This document shows positions 17,573-25,391 of a DNA stretch of 64,000 nt, one piece after another. Both the position numbers and the translations under genes were made by a program. The stretch is from JABWAN01 sp041918175 (GTDB lineage Bacteria > Zhuqueibacterota > Zhuqueibacteria > Zhuqueibacterales > Zhuqueibacteraceae), in the NCBI GenBank assembly GCA_041918175.1, contig JAYRWE010000024.1, forward strand, positions 1 through 64,000, in the 5' to 3' direction. The notes beneath the pieces are model-generated. The model did no database searches. It was not told where the DNA came from and saw only the letters and a program-made list of their open reading frames with translations. The stretch's first letter is position 1. Each line of letters begins with the position of its first letter.

Positions 17573-17688
17573 CCATGACAGAAAAACGAGGGACAGAAAA
17601 ATGGAGATTAACAGTTTGCCAAAGTGATGATGCCGAAATAGATTGGCTTAAAAATTTTTCTGTCCTTCATTTTTCTGTCTTCAAATGT
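17573..17688. repeat. Inverted CAGAAAAATG repeat element (family A, copy 2)
   Basis: Arms GACAGAAAAACGAGGGACAG and its imperfect complement (17652-17685) flank about 40 bp. Inserted between the mlaE-like and mlaF-like genes. Confidence 0.75.
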
Positions 17689-17724
17689 TTTGTGGAATGA
17701 TTCAGCCGACCAATTTTCAGCCAA

Positions 17725-17770
17725 AAGGTTTTTTCGGCGACACTCGGTGACTTCGGCGAAATTCGGCGGA
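17725..17770. repeat. TCGGCGACACTCGGTGA repeat (family E, copy 1)
   Basis: TTTTCGGCGACACTCGG, then TGACTTCGGCGAAATTCGG. A double, inverted version is at 25221-25316. Function unknown. Confidence 0.6.
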
Positions 17771-17792
17771 TGAGCTTTTAATCGCGCTCTTG

Positions 17793-18617
17793 TTAAAAGA
17801 TAATCGTCGCGAGCAGATAGTCGTTAAGCATGATCAAACCCGCGGAGAGCACGAAGGCTTTGATGGTCGCATGACCCACGCCTTCTGCGCCGCCGCTGGT
17901 TTGAAAGCCAACGTAGCAGCCCACGAGCGCGATGGTGCCGCCGAACACGGTGGCTTTGAGCAAGCCACCGATGACGTTGCGCACCACGAAAGTTTGCTGC
18001 ACGCCTTCGAAGAACACGCGGCCGGTGAGGCCGATCAACAAATTCGAAACGACGAACGAACCGAGTATGGCGATGAAGTTGGCGAAGATGGTCAAGATCG
18101 GCGTCATCATGGTTGCGGCGAACACGCGCGGCAGAGCGAGATAGCGCACGGGGTCGATAGCCAACGTTTCGAGCGCATCGATTTGCTCGGTGACTTTCAT
18201 GGTGCCCAACTCTGCTGCGATAGACGCGCCGACGCGACCCGCGAGCACGATGGCCGTGAGCACTGGGCCAAGTTCGATGAACACCGCAATGCTCGAGGCC
18301 GAGCCGATGTAGCTATATGGAATGAAGCCTTCGAATTGATATGCAGCCTGCCACGCCGTGACCGCGCCCGTGAACACCGCGATGATGGAAACGAGCGGCA
18401 GTGAACGCACGCCGATGAGGTGCATTTGCTCCACCAAAAGCTGCCGATCGCGACCGAGCATGTGCGCGTGCCGCATGATGCGTCCGAACAAAATAAACAT
18501 CGCGCCGGATTGTTCGAAAAATTCTAAAACAGTTCGACCAACGGCGCGAAGAGGACGCTCGATCAGCGCAGTCACGTGTGATGTCCTGAAAAATTGCAGG
18601 GTCAAAATCATTGACAC
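17793..18617 (-). CDS. mlaE: ABC transporter permease, MlaE family
   Basis: 274 aa with about five or six membrane spans and the MlaE core (VGASIAAELGTMKVTEQIDALETLAIDPVRYLALPR). Works with MlaF in phospholipid or lipid transport across the envelope. The GTG at 18617 has AAAGGAG about 8 nt upstream; an ATG two codons in is the alternative. First gene of the pair, divergent from the esterase gene, with repeat B1 upstream. Confidence 0.9.
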   Translation of the reverse strand: MSMILTLQFFRTSHVTALIERPLRAVGRTVLEFFEQSGAMFILFGRIMRHAHMLGRDRQLLVEQMHLIGVRSLPLVSIIAVFTGAVTAWQAAYQFEGFIPYSYIGSASSIAVFIELGPVLTAIVLAGRVGASIAAELGTMKVTEQIDALETLAIDPVRYLALPRVFAATMMTPILTIFANFIAILGSFVVSNLLIGLTGRVFFEGVQQTFVVRNVIGGLLKATVFGGTIALVGCYVGFQTSGGAEGVGHATIKAFVLSAGLIMLNDYLLATIIF

Positions 18618-18637
18618 ATCATGTGCTCCTTTGCGCT

Positions 18638-18711
18638 ATCATTCAAAAGGAATCTTTTTGCGCACTGGCTACAACTCCCAGAACTGAAAAGGACTCCTGC
18701 TGAATGACAGG
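18638..18711. repeat. Palindromic TGTCATTCAGAAGGAATC element (family B, copy 1)
   Basis: Divergent copy of the 73-bp element best seen at 26414 and 51721. Outer arms ATCATTCAAAAGGAATC and TCCTGCTGAATGACAG. Lies in the divergent intergenic region upstream of the mlaE-like gene. Confidence 0.7.
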
Positions 18712-18828
18712 TCCAAGGTGGCACAGCGTGGTAAATTGAAAACCTAAATTCATTCACTTGCGCGCCGCAAAGTATTGAACCGGCTGTGGAAAGTCAAGCT
18801 CAACTTAGGCGCATGAGCAAGTGCGGCG

Positions 18829-18856
18829 TTGCATTCCGTGGATTTTGTGTTATATT
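18829..18856 (+). promoter_or_regulatory. Putative sigma70 promoter of the esterase gene
   Basis: TTGCAT and TATATT boxes separated by 16 bp, 36 bp before the ATG at 18892. A GAAAGGAAG ribosome site follows at about 18877-18885. Confidence 0.5.
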
Positions 18857-18891
18857 CATCGCCGATTATTCTACCTGAAAGGAAGTCTTGC

Positions 18892-19755
18892 ATGAAGCGC
18901 CTCGTCTCGCTTCTTTTTTTCATAAAAAGCCTCGGCGCGACGCTTTACGCGCAAGATCAAGCCAGCGAAAATTTTCCGCCCGTGGTTTTGCCGAACACAG
19001 AAGTGCGTTTGCTCCATTCACATGAAGCGCAGATTGCCTACAAACTCTATATCAGCCTGCCGCAAAGTTATCGCGCGAGCACGCGCAGCTATCCGGTGGT
19101 CTATATGCTCGATGCGGATTACGCATTTGCGCTCGCGAAAAATATTTGCGATCATATTGCCGAGCGCAATCAATTGCCGGAGCTGCTGCTCGTGGCGATT
19201 GCGTATGACGGTCCGCCGAATTACCGTTTGCATCGCACGCGCGATTACACGCCGACCAAAGTGCTCGCGGGCGGTTATGGGCCGGAGTATCAAAAGCATT
19301 CCGGCGGCGGCGAAAAATTTCGAGACTTCATTCGCGAGGAGTTGCAGCCGTTTATTGAGAGCAATTATCGTGTGACAGACGAGCGCACATTCGTAGGCCA
19401 TTCTTACGGCGGCTTGTTTGGTGCGTGGCTCGCGTTCACACAGCCGGAATTGTTCTCGCACTATGTTCTCGTCAGCCCGTCATTGTGGTATGATGAACAT
19501 CTTTTGTTTCGCATTGAAAAAGAGTTTGCCGCGCAGCATGATACGTTGGCGATCAAACTACATCTCTCTGTGGGCGCGCGCGAAATCAACGCCGAGCGCA
19601 ACATGGTGGCGGACTTGCAAAAGTTTGCGGCACAGATTGAGCGCCGCAACTATAAAGGTTTGAAGCTGCATTGGTTTGTCTTTGAAGAGGAAACGCACAA
19701 CTCGGTTTTTCCGTTGGGCTTCACGAAGGGGATTAGATTCATTTATGAAAATTAG
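18892..19755 (+). CDS. Exported alpha/beta-hydrolase esterase (Fes/esterase-D type)
   Basis: About 287 aa from ATG 18892. Signal peptide about 1-20, then a putative esterase domain with VVYMLDADYAF, the nucleophile elbow GHSYGGLFG, and a late His in FEEETHNSVFP. This family includes siderophore and S-formylglutathione esterases; the periplasmic form cleaves ester-linked siderophores or acyl groups. Substrate cannot be told. Single-gene unit, followed by another hydrolase gene broken by an IS. Confidence 0.8.
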   Translation: MKRLVSLLFFIKSLGATLYAQDQASENFPPVVLPNTEVRLLHSHEAQIAYKLYISLPQSYRASTRSYPVVYMLDADYAFALAKNICDHIAERNQLPELLLVAIAYDGPPNYRLHRTRDYTPTKVLAGGYGPEYQKHSGGGEKFRDFIREELQPFIESNYRVTDERTFVGHSYGGLFGAWLAFTQPELFSHYVLVSPSLWYDEHLLFRIEKEFAAQHDTLAIKLHLSVGAREINAERNMVADLQKFAAQIERRNYKGLKLHWFVFEEETHNSVFPLGFTKGIRFIYEN

Positions 19756-19763
19756 GTTTTAGC

Positions 19764-19790
19764 TTCGTGTAAGGTGTAACGTGTAAAGTT
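19764..19790. repeat. Short TTACACGTTACAC relative (family F, copy 2)
   Basis: CGTGTAAGGTGTAACGTG in the gap between the two hydrolase genes; same unit as 9942-10021, opposite orientation. Confidence 0.6.
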
Positions 19791-19813
19791 GAAGGAAGAG
19801 GAGTTTTCTGACT

Positions 19814-20398
19814 ATGAAGAATGCATTACGGCACCGCTTGCTTATTGCTTGCGTTGTGTTATTCAACCTGCTTGGCTGTGGCAAGGAACAAGACGCTCAC
19901 CAACAAACAAAAAACATGCGCACAAAAACTTTTTGGCTACAAGGCCCCGCGAGTCGCTTGTTTGTTGATCACGGCGGAAGCGGAAAAACGCCCGTGGTGA
20001 TTGTGCATTCGCTCGCGGGCAACACGACGCAATGGGCGCCGCAGCTTGCGCACTTGCGTCAAACGCGGCGCGCGATTGCGTTCGATATGCGCGGGCATGG
20101 GCAATCCGATCCCGCGCCGAATGAGGATTATTCGCTTGCGGCTATCGCGGGCGATCTCTCCGCCGTCGTCGATTCACTCGGCTTGCAAAAATTTATACTC
20201 CTCGGCCACAGCTACGGCGGCGGCGTGATCGCAACGTATGCGGGCATGCATCCTGAGCGCGTCGCAGCGCTCTTGTTCATCGACGCCATTGGCGATTCGC
20301 GCAATGCGCCGCGCGATCAGATTGATCCGTTCTTGCAGGCCATGCGCTCGGAAGCTTATTCGCAACTCGTCGAAGGACATTGGCAGAGAATTCTACAA
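19814..20398 (+). pseudogene. Alpha/beta-hydrolase lipoprotein, N-terminal part (split by IS)
   Basis: 195 codons: a lipoprotein signal (LFNLLGCGKEQ), oxyanion-forming VIVHSLAG, RGHGQSD, and nucleophile elbow LLGHSYGGG. The frame is cut at codon 195 by the IS1595-family element. Joining base 20398 to 22770 restores one open frame of 296 aa with the missing His in the distal part, so the insertion is recent and clean. The frame now runs only a few codons into the IS. Confidence 0.92.
20391..20398. repeat. Target-site duplication, left
   Basis: TTCTACAA, repeated directly at 22762-22769. Eight bases is the usual duplication of IS1595-family elements. Confidence 0.9.
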
Positions 20399-20424
20399 CG
20401 CAATTATATACTTGACAGGACAAG
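20399..20424 (+). repeat. IS left terminal inverted repeat
   Basis: Begins CGCAATTATATACTTGACAG. It pairs with 22736-22761 inverted, 25 of 26 bases; similarity resumes for about 9 more bases after a 1-nt offset. Confidence 0.9.
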
Positions 20425-20440
20425 CTAAATTTCGTATATT
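20412..20440 (+). promoter_or_regulatory. Consensus promoter inside the left IS end
   Basis: TTGACA (20412-20417), 17-bp spacer, TATATT (20435-20440). The -35 lies within the inverted repeat and the -10 just inside it; transposase starts 28 bp later with AAAAAAAGGAGC upstream. Confidence 0.7.
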
Positions 20441-20467
20441 GCGGGCGTACAAAAAAAGGAGCAAACC

Positions 20468-21391
20468 ATGCCCGCGAAGAAAGTCAACCCGAATCTGTTC
20501 ACGTTAAACGACCTGCAAAAACGCTTCCTAACGGAAGAAAGTTGCCATGCGTTTGTGGCGCAAGAGCGTTGGGGCGATAAGCCCGTTTGCGTGCATTGCG
20601 GCTGTGACCGCAAGATTTACGTCTTGAACGGCGGCAAACTTTTTAAATGCGCCGACTGCGGGAAAAAGTTTTCCGTGCGCATCGGTACGATTTTCGAAGA
20701 CAGCCCGTTACCGTTGCAAAAATGGTTTCATGCCATGTACGTTGTCACTGCGCACAAGAAAGGCATCGCATCCACGCAACTCGCAAAGGACATTGGCATT
20801 ACGCAGAAATCCGCATGGCATATGCTCCACCGTATTCGCTACGCCATGGGAAGCAAAGAATTTCACCAGCCGCTTGACGGCATCGTTGAAGCCGACGAAA
20901 CCTACATTGGCGGCAAGAAAAAAGGCGGCAAGCGCGGACGTGGATCAGAGAACAAAACGCCCGTCTTCGGCATGCTTGACCGCGACGACAAAACCGTGAA
21001 GACGCAACCCGTGAAATACGTCAACGCCAACACTTTGCAAGGCATCATCAAAGCCAACGTCGCGCCGGAATCAACGATCATGACCGACGAGTGGGGCGCA
21101 TACAACGGCTTGGACAAATCCTTTGCCGGACACGAGCGCGTGAACCACGGCGAGCAAGAATATGCACGCGGTGAGGTTCACGTCAACGGCATGGAAAACT
21201 TTTGGTCTCTGCTCAAGCGCGGCATCGTCGGCATCTACCACCAAGTAACGAGCAAGCACTTGCACCGCTACTGCGGCGAGTTTGATTATCGCTACAACTC
21301 CCGCGACGAGAAAGACTGTGATCGTTTCACCTCCACTTTTGGCAACATCGAAGGGAGATTGACTTACAAAGAACTGATTAAGGCGGCTTAG
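20468..21391 (+). CDS. IS1595-family transposase (ISXO2-like DDE)
   Basis: 307 aa. N-terminal zinc ribbon with Cys41, Cys44, Cys61 and Cys64 (CVHC, CADC), a helix-turn-helix-like segment (STQLAKDIGITQKSAWHMLHRIR), then the DDE nuclease: EADETYIGG, TDEWGAYNG and HVNGMENFWSLLKRG. Looks intact and is flanked by perfect duplications, so the element may be active. Confidence 0.95.
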   Translation: MPAKKVNPNLFTLNDLQKRFLTEESCHAFVAQERWGDKPVCVHCGCDRKIYVLNGGKLFKCADCGKKFSVRIGTIFEDSPLPLQKWFHAMYVVTAHKKGIASTQLAKDIGITQKSAWHMLHRIRYAMGSKEFHQPLDGIVEADETYIGGKKKGGKRGRGSENKTPVFGMLDRDDKTVKTQPVKYVNANTLQGIIKANVAPESTIMTDEWGAYNGLDKSFAGHERVNHGEQEYARGEVHVNGMENFWSLLKRGIVGIYHQVTSKHLHRYCGEFDYRYNSRDEKDCDRFTSTFGNIEGRLTYKELIKAA

Positions 21392-21464
21392 TTTGCGATT
21401 AAATTGCGGGCGCGTTCGAGCGCGCCCGCTTTGTTGCTACTACACGAAAAGCAAAGGCAATCAA

Positions 21465-22283
21465 ATGGATATTTACGCAAGCAGAAGCGACATAGAAAAG
21501 TATGTCATGACCAGGATTGTTGAAATAGATAAACAGGCTACGGCTAATAGTTCGCCTAAATCAATTGTAATAAGCAATATTATACCGGATGAATGGCTCT
21601 CATCTGATTTTAGCATTAAGTTAGATTCCGGCACTAACACTGGCAATATACGTTTAGCAAAAAAAGTTTCTCGTAAATATCCTAATCTTGATACTTATGT
21701 CTATCAGTTGCAAAAAGCGCTCTTAATTGTTGTAGCACTATTAGAACGATTGCACAATGAAAAACACATAATTTTAGCAAGAAGCTCAGACGCAAGAACA
21801 ACTAATGAAAAAGCATTTGGAGCAACGATTGATAAAAGCCTATTGAGCGACAACCCACTCACAATATCATACCCAGAATTAACTGAAAAGCTATTACAAC
21901 TTATGGTAAAAGAGATTGTGCCGATGACTAGTCTATTTGAACGAGTCGAAAATAACTTTAAGACGGACTCTCAAATTATTCGAGAAATAGAAGACCAAAG
22001 ACACAATGATGTTATCTCATTACAACAACAACAAAATGCGAAACTTAACAAGCAACAACACTGGGCTTTGGGTCTTGCCGTATTTAGCGTAATAGTTTCA
22101 TGCTTTAGCGCAATCTTCACAGCTATATCAACGACTAAAATTGAAAACAGTCCATTATTACCATTAAACGTTAGTATTGTACCTAATGTAGTTAGAATTG
22201 ATTCAATAAAGAATATTGATTCTTCATTCGTTTCTATTGATACATCAGCAATAGTAAGTGATTCATCAAAAATAATAAAGTGA
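21465..22283 (+). CDS. IS passenger: AT-rich membrane-anchored protein of unknown function
   Basis: About 272 aa from ATG 21465. Much more AT-rich than the transposase. Residues 1-190 look soluble and helical (IEKYVMTRIVEIDKQA, QLQKALLIVVALLERL), then a Gln-rich coiled stretch (SLQQQQNAKLNKQQHW), one membrane helix (ALGLAVFSVIVSCFSAIFTA) and a Ser/Ile-rich tail of about 50 aa. No domain I recognise. Its position between the transposase and the right end makes it cargo of the IS; immunity or stability functions are possible but not shown. Confidence 0.7.
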   Translation: MDIYASRSDIEKYVMTRIVEIDKQATANSSPKSIVISNIIPDEWLSSDFSIKLDSGTNTGNIRLAKKVSRKYPNLDTYVYQLQKALLIVVALLERLHNEKHIILARSSDARTTNEKAFGATIDKSLLSDNPLTISYPELTEKLLQLMVKEIVPMTSLFERVENNFKTDSQIIREIEDQRHNDVISLQQQQNAKLNKQQHWALGLAVFSVIVSCFSAIFTAISTTKIENSPLLPLNVSIVPNVVRIDSIKNIDSSFVSIDTSAIVSDSSKIIK

Positions 22284-22303
22284 GTATCTTACACATCAAG
22301 CAT

Positions 22304-22543
22304 CTATGTCGATTTCTTTGAATAAAAAGTATTCGTATACCAATAACTTTTTCGAGTTGCTTCTATTCTCTTTTTATATTCGTCATCAATTTGATTAAGT
22401 CTTTCAAAATATTTTTGTGTTTCTCTCTCGAATTTTTTTCCTGACATGTAGAAGCAAAAAAACAACACAACTACACAAACACAAATGAACAAAAAAAATG
22501 TGTTTGAAGAAATGAGACTCGCAACACCATGAGAAAATCCCAT
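22304..22543 (-). CDS. Possible small membrane protein in the IS
   Basis: About 79 aa if it starts at the ATG 22543 (MGFSHGV). One strongly hydrophobic helix (FFLFICVCVVVLFFCFYM) then a charged helix (FERETQKYFERLNQIDDEYKKR). The frame is open to 22714, where a GGAG precedes an ATG, but that longer form would run antisense across the 47-aa gene. Convergent with the AT-rich passenger. Weak call. Confidence 0.35.
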   Translation of the reverse strand: MGFSHGVASLISSNTFFLFICVCVVVLFFCFYMSGKKFERETQKYFERLNQIDDEYKKRIEATRKSYWYTNTFYSKKST

Positions 22544-22685
22544 GCCAAAATCAAAACCCGCAAAACCGAACAAGCCCGCCGAAAAACGCGAGCCGAAAAA
22601 GCACGCCGAACGGCTACACGTCGATATGCCCTTTGACGAATTTATTGCCCGTATCGTGCGTGTCAAACCGCCCGTCAAAAAATAG
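22542..22685 (+). CDS. 47-aa Lys/Pro-rich IS-associated protein
   Basis: Begins MPKSKPAKPNKPAEKREPKK, then ERLHVDMPFDEFIARIVRVK and ends at TAG 22685. Small basic proteins with a (R)LxLDMxFDExI-like motif are, from memory, frequent neighbours of IS1595 transposases. Function unknown; perhaps an accessory of transposition. Confidence 0.6.
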   Translation: MPKSKPAKPNKPAEKREPKKHAERLHVDMPFDEFIARIVRVKPPVKK

Positions 22686-22735
22686 ACAGGCGTTTCTTTT
22701 TTTAAAAGCATCATTGGATTTCTCCGAAATTTACT

Positions 22736-22761
22736 CTTGTCCTGTCAAGTATGTAATTGCG
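22736..22761 (-). repeat. IS right terminal inverted repeat
   Basis: Inverted partner of 20399-20424 (reads CTTGTCCTGTCAAGTATG on the plus strand). Confidence 0.9.
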
Positions 22762-22769
22762 TTCTACAA
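22762..22769. repeat. Target-site duplication, right
   Basis: TTCTACAA, direct copy of 20391-20398. Confidence 0.9.
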
Positions 22770-23075
22770 TATGCCGATAGCACGGTGACGAACGCCGTGC
22801 TCGCGAGTCTGCGTCGCACGCCGCAAGCCGCGGTGGTCGGCGCGCTCGAAGAGATTTTCAAATATGATCCCGCAACCACGCTACAAAACTATCGCGGCCC
22901 GATGCACGCCATTGTCTCCGGCTTGCCCGATGATCCTTCCGCGCTGCATCACCATCTTCCGCAAATGACGCACGTTGCCATGCCCAACACGAGTCATTGG
23001 CTGCAAATGGATCAGCCGGATTTGTTCAATCAACATATGGAGGAATTTTTGAATCGCGTGGAAGGAGCGCAATGA
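22770..23075 (+). pseudogene. Alpha/beta-hydrolase lipoprotein, C-terminal part
   Basis: In frame with 19814-20398 once the IS and one duplication are removed (ILQ joins YADSTVTNAVL). It supplies the rest of the lid and the catalytic His (MPNTSHWLQMDQPDLF). Its TGA overlaps the ATG of the next lipoprotein gene (ATGA), so the original gene headed a two-gene operon. Confidence 0.92.
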
Positions 23076-23425
23076 GTTGGAAGCTTGGACTGCGCACATT
23101 TGCGTGCGCAGCAATTTTATTCGCAAGTTGCGAAACGCCCTCGCGCAACCCGCTGACAGAGCCGGAAAAGTTTGCGGAGGTTTATACTACGCTGCAAGTG
23201 CTCGCGGCGCAAGATAGCACGGCAGCAACACCGGTAGATTCCGTTCTGCAACAGTATGGTTATACCCGCGCACAATTTGAAAAGGCAATGCAGCATTACA
23301 ACGCGCATGCGGAGGCATGGGCAAAGGTGGTGCAGCATAGCGTGACGCGTTTAGATTCTTTCGCGCGCGCAGAGGCGCGGCAGGATTCTTTGCGCCTGAA
23401 AACAGGCGAAGCACAAGCGCCGTGA
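23072..23425 (+). CDS. Small lipoprotein, DUF4296-like
   Basis: 117 aa from ATG 23072. Lipobox LFASCETP, then a helical domain with PEKFAEVYTTLQVLAAQD and YGYTRAQFEKAMQHYNAH, reminiscent of DUF4296 lipoproteins common in Bacteroidetes relatives. Translationally coupled to the broken hydrolase; the IS now probably reduces its transcription unless an IS promoter reads through. Confidence 0.7.
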   Translation: MSWKLGLRTFACAAILFASCETPSRNPLTEPEKFAEVYTTLQVLAAQDSTAATPVDSVLQQYGYTRAQFEKAMQHYNAHAEAWAKVVQHSVTRLDSFARAEARQDSLRLKTGEAQAP

Positions 23426-23444
23426 GTACGTTTCGTATAGATTC

Positions 23445-23490
23445 TTGCCCACGAAGCACACCAAATGCACGAAAAAATCTTTCGTGGGCC
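23445..23490. repeat. Inverted GCCCACGAA repeat (family K, copy 1)
   Basis: GCCCACGAA (23447-23455) and TTCGTGGGC (23481-23489) flank 25 bp. Related longer element at 27159-27223. Confidence 0.6.
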
Positions 23491-23540
23491 AAACTAAAAT
23501 TGGCCGACGTGGAATTGATTCTTAATGAAGCTGCAAACGC

Positions 23541-25133
23541 ATGCGCTCAAACTTGGCATCTCCCCGCATACTTTTCGCCCTCCTCTTTCTCCTCGCGCTT
23601 GCGCTTCGTGCGCCGGAGCTGAATCTGCGCCCCATGCACGGCGATGAAGCTGTGCATGCGATTAAATTCGGCGCGTTGCTCGAAGCCGGCGATTATCAAT
23701 ATGATCCTTTCGAGTATCACGGCCCAACGCTCAACTATTTTAGCTTGCTGCCCGCGTGGTTACGCGCAAACGGAAGACTCGCAGAAGTTGACGACGCCAC
23801 GTTGCGCGCCGTTCCGGTGTTCTTCGGCTTAGTGCTCATCCTTTTGCTGTTGTTGCTCATTGACGGTATGAGTTGGCCCGTAGTGCTCGTCGCCGCGTGC
23901 TTCACGGCGATTTCGCCGGCCATGACTTTTTATAGCCGCTACTACATTCAAGAAATGCTATTGGTGTGCCTCACCTTTGGCGTGATGGTTTGCGGGTATC
24001 GTTATGTGCAACAACCGCGTTGGCATTGGGCGCTCCTCACTGGTTTGTTTATGGGATTGATGCACGCCACAAAAGAAACATTCATCATCGCGCTTGTCGC
24101 GATGTGCGTTGCCGCGCTCGCACTTTTTTTCATGCCGACTGCACCTGCAACACGCCAACAAAATTCTCCGCGCCTCGTTGCGTGGCCGCATGCACTCGCA
24201 GCGCTCGCAGTAGCGATGAGCATTTCGGCGTTGTTCTTCTCTTCGTTCTTCAGTCATCTGCGCGGCATCATCGATTCCATTCTCACCTATGAAACCTATC
24301 TCAAGCGTGCAGGCGATAACGGCTGGCATTTGCATCCGTGGTATACCTATTTTAAATGGCTGCTTTATACCAACTACGAAAACCGCCCGCTCTGGAGCGA
24401 AGCATTCATCGTTGCGCTGGCATTCCTCGGCGCCGGCATTGCCTTGCGTGCGCGCGACTTTAAACACGGCGACCCAGCGCTTTTGCGCTTTCTGGCGTTT
24501 TACACGCTCGTGATGACCATCGTGTACGCGCTCATTCCTTATAAAACGCCGTGGAATCTGTTGGGCTTTTATCATGGTATGATTCTGCTCGCGGCGTACG
24601 CCGCAGTGTGGCTTATGCAAAACATGCGGCGGCGCATATTGCAAGCAGGCATGGCGACGTTGCTCGTGCTCGGCAGCGCGCAGCTTGCCTGGCAAAGTTA
24701 TCAAAGCAATTTTAAATATCATTCTGACGGCTCGAACCCGTATGTTTACGCGCATCCCACCACCGCGGTGTTTACCATCGTTGAGCGCATGCGTGAAGTT
24801 GCACGCGCGCATCCCGAGGGACGCAACATGTACGTGCAGATCATCAGCCCGCAAGATGATTACTGGCCGCTGCCGTGGTATCTCCGCGATTTTCCCAACA
24901 TCGGCTGGTGGAATCATGTGGACACGCTCGCGCTCGCGGCGCCGATGATTCTCGCTTCGCCGAAAGTCGAACGCGATTTGATTCACAAACTTTACGAAAT
25001 GCCTCCGCCGGGCGAGCGTGAATTATATGTGCCGCTGTTTGATGATTACCTCGAATTGCGGCATGGTGTGGAATTACGCGGTTATATTACGCGTTCGCTG
25101 TGGGAACGTTGGCAGGAATCGTTGGAAGAATAG
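23541..25133 (+). CDS. Agl23-like polytopic membrane protein (TIGR03663)
   Basis: 530 aa, about 10-11 membrane helices. The start LALRAPELNLRPMHGDEAVHAIKFG, with a conserved Asp-Glu after the first helix, is the hallmark of the GT-C-like family called flippase activity-associated Agl23. Members are thought to use lipid-linked sugars for envelope glycosylation. The C-terminal extracytoplasmic part has PQDDYWPLPWYLRDFPNIGWW. No other glycosylation gene adjacent. Confidence 0.85.
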   Translation: MRSNLASPRILFALLFLLALALRAPELNLRPMHGDEAVHAIKFGALLEAGDYQYDPFEYHGPTLNYFSLLPAWLRANGRLAEVDDATLRAVPVFFGLVLILLLLLLIDGMSWPVVLVAACFTAISPAMTFYSRYYIQEMLLVCLTFGVMVCGYRYVQQPRWHWALLTGLFMGLMHATKETFIIALVAMCVAALALFFMPTAPATRQQNSPRLVAWPHALAALAVAMSISALFFSSFFSHLRGIIDSILTYETYLKRAGDNGWHLHPWYTYFKWLLYTNYENRPLWSEAFIVALAFLGAGIALRARDFKHGDPALLRFLAFYTLVMTIVYALIPYKTPWNLLGFYHGMILLAAYAAVWLMQNMRRRILQAGMATLLVLGSAQLAWQSYQSNFKYHSDGSNPYVYAHPTTAVFTIVERMREVARAHPEGRNMYVQIISPQDDYWPLPWYLRDFPNIGWWNHVDTLALAAPMILASPKVERDLIHKLYEMPPPGERELYVPLFDDYLELRHGVELRGYITRSLWERWQESLEE

Positions 25134-25163
25134 GCGAGTCGCTTTTCAAGCACAGAATAAAAT

Positions 25164-25220
25164 TTTGAAAGTTTAGGGCAGAACAATTTGTCGGCAGAAT
25201 GATTTGAAATAATTCTGCCC
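25164..25220. repeat. GGGCAGAA inverted repeat (family A, copy 5, shortened)
   Basis: GGGCAGAACAATTTG, GGCAGAATG and TTCTGCCC: a compact relative of family A, directly abutting a family E element. Confidence 0.6.
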
Positions 25221-25316
25221 AAGCTTTTCTCGGTGACACTCGGCGTCTTCGGCGCATCTCGGTGGAAAAGCTTTGCCGCCGAGTGGCACCGAAGGCACCG
25301 AGTGTCGCCGAATAGC
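25221..25316. repeat. Double TCGGTGACACTCGG element (family E, copy 2)
   Basis: One arm (25221-25272, TTTTCTCGGTGACACTCGG) is followed by its inverted counterpart (25272-25316, ending CACCGAGTGTCGCCGAA). Together with copy A5 it fills the 258-bp gap before apbE. Confidence 0.65.
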
Positions 25317-25391
25317 TGCTTAGCAGTAGCTTCGATTTGCAGTGCGTCTGCAAATCGATAAAACTTTAGCCCCTCACTCTAATCGTATAAC

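Larger units (their letters stand above)
20399..22761 (+). mobile_element. IS1595-family insertion sequence with passenger genes
   Basis: 2363 bp, bounded by 8-bp duplications TTCTACAA and by terminal inverted repeats of 26 bp with one mismatch, whose inner part reads ACTTGACAGGACAAG. It carries a transposase (20468-21391), an AT-rich membrane-anchored passenger (21465-22283), a 47-aa basic protein (22542-22685) and perhaps a small minus-strand membrane protein. Simple IS1595 members are about 0.9-1.1 kb, so over half of this one is cargo. It interrupts an alpha/beta-hydrolase lipoprotein gene. Confidence 0.93.

Noticed and set aside
22304..22714. Full 136-codon minus frame at the right IS end
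   Set aside because: It has a GGAG before its ATG, but its first 57 codons run antisense through the 47-aa plus-strand gene and look like a shadow; only the shorter form is listed, with low confidence.
23958..24986. 342-codon minus-strand frame
   Set aside because: Antisense to the Agl23-like membrane protein; Arg/His-rich shadow.
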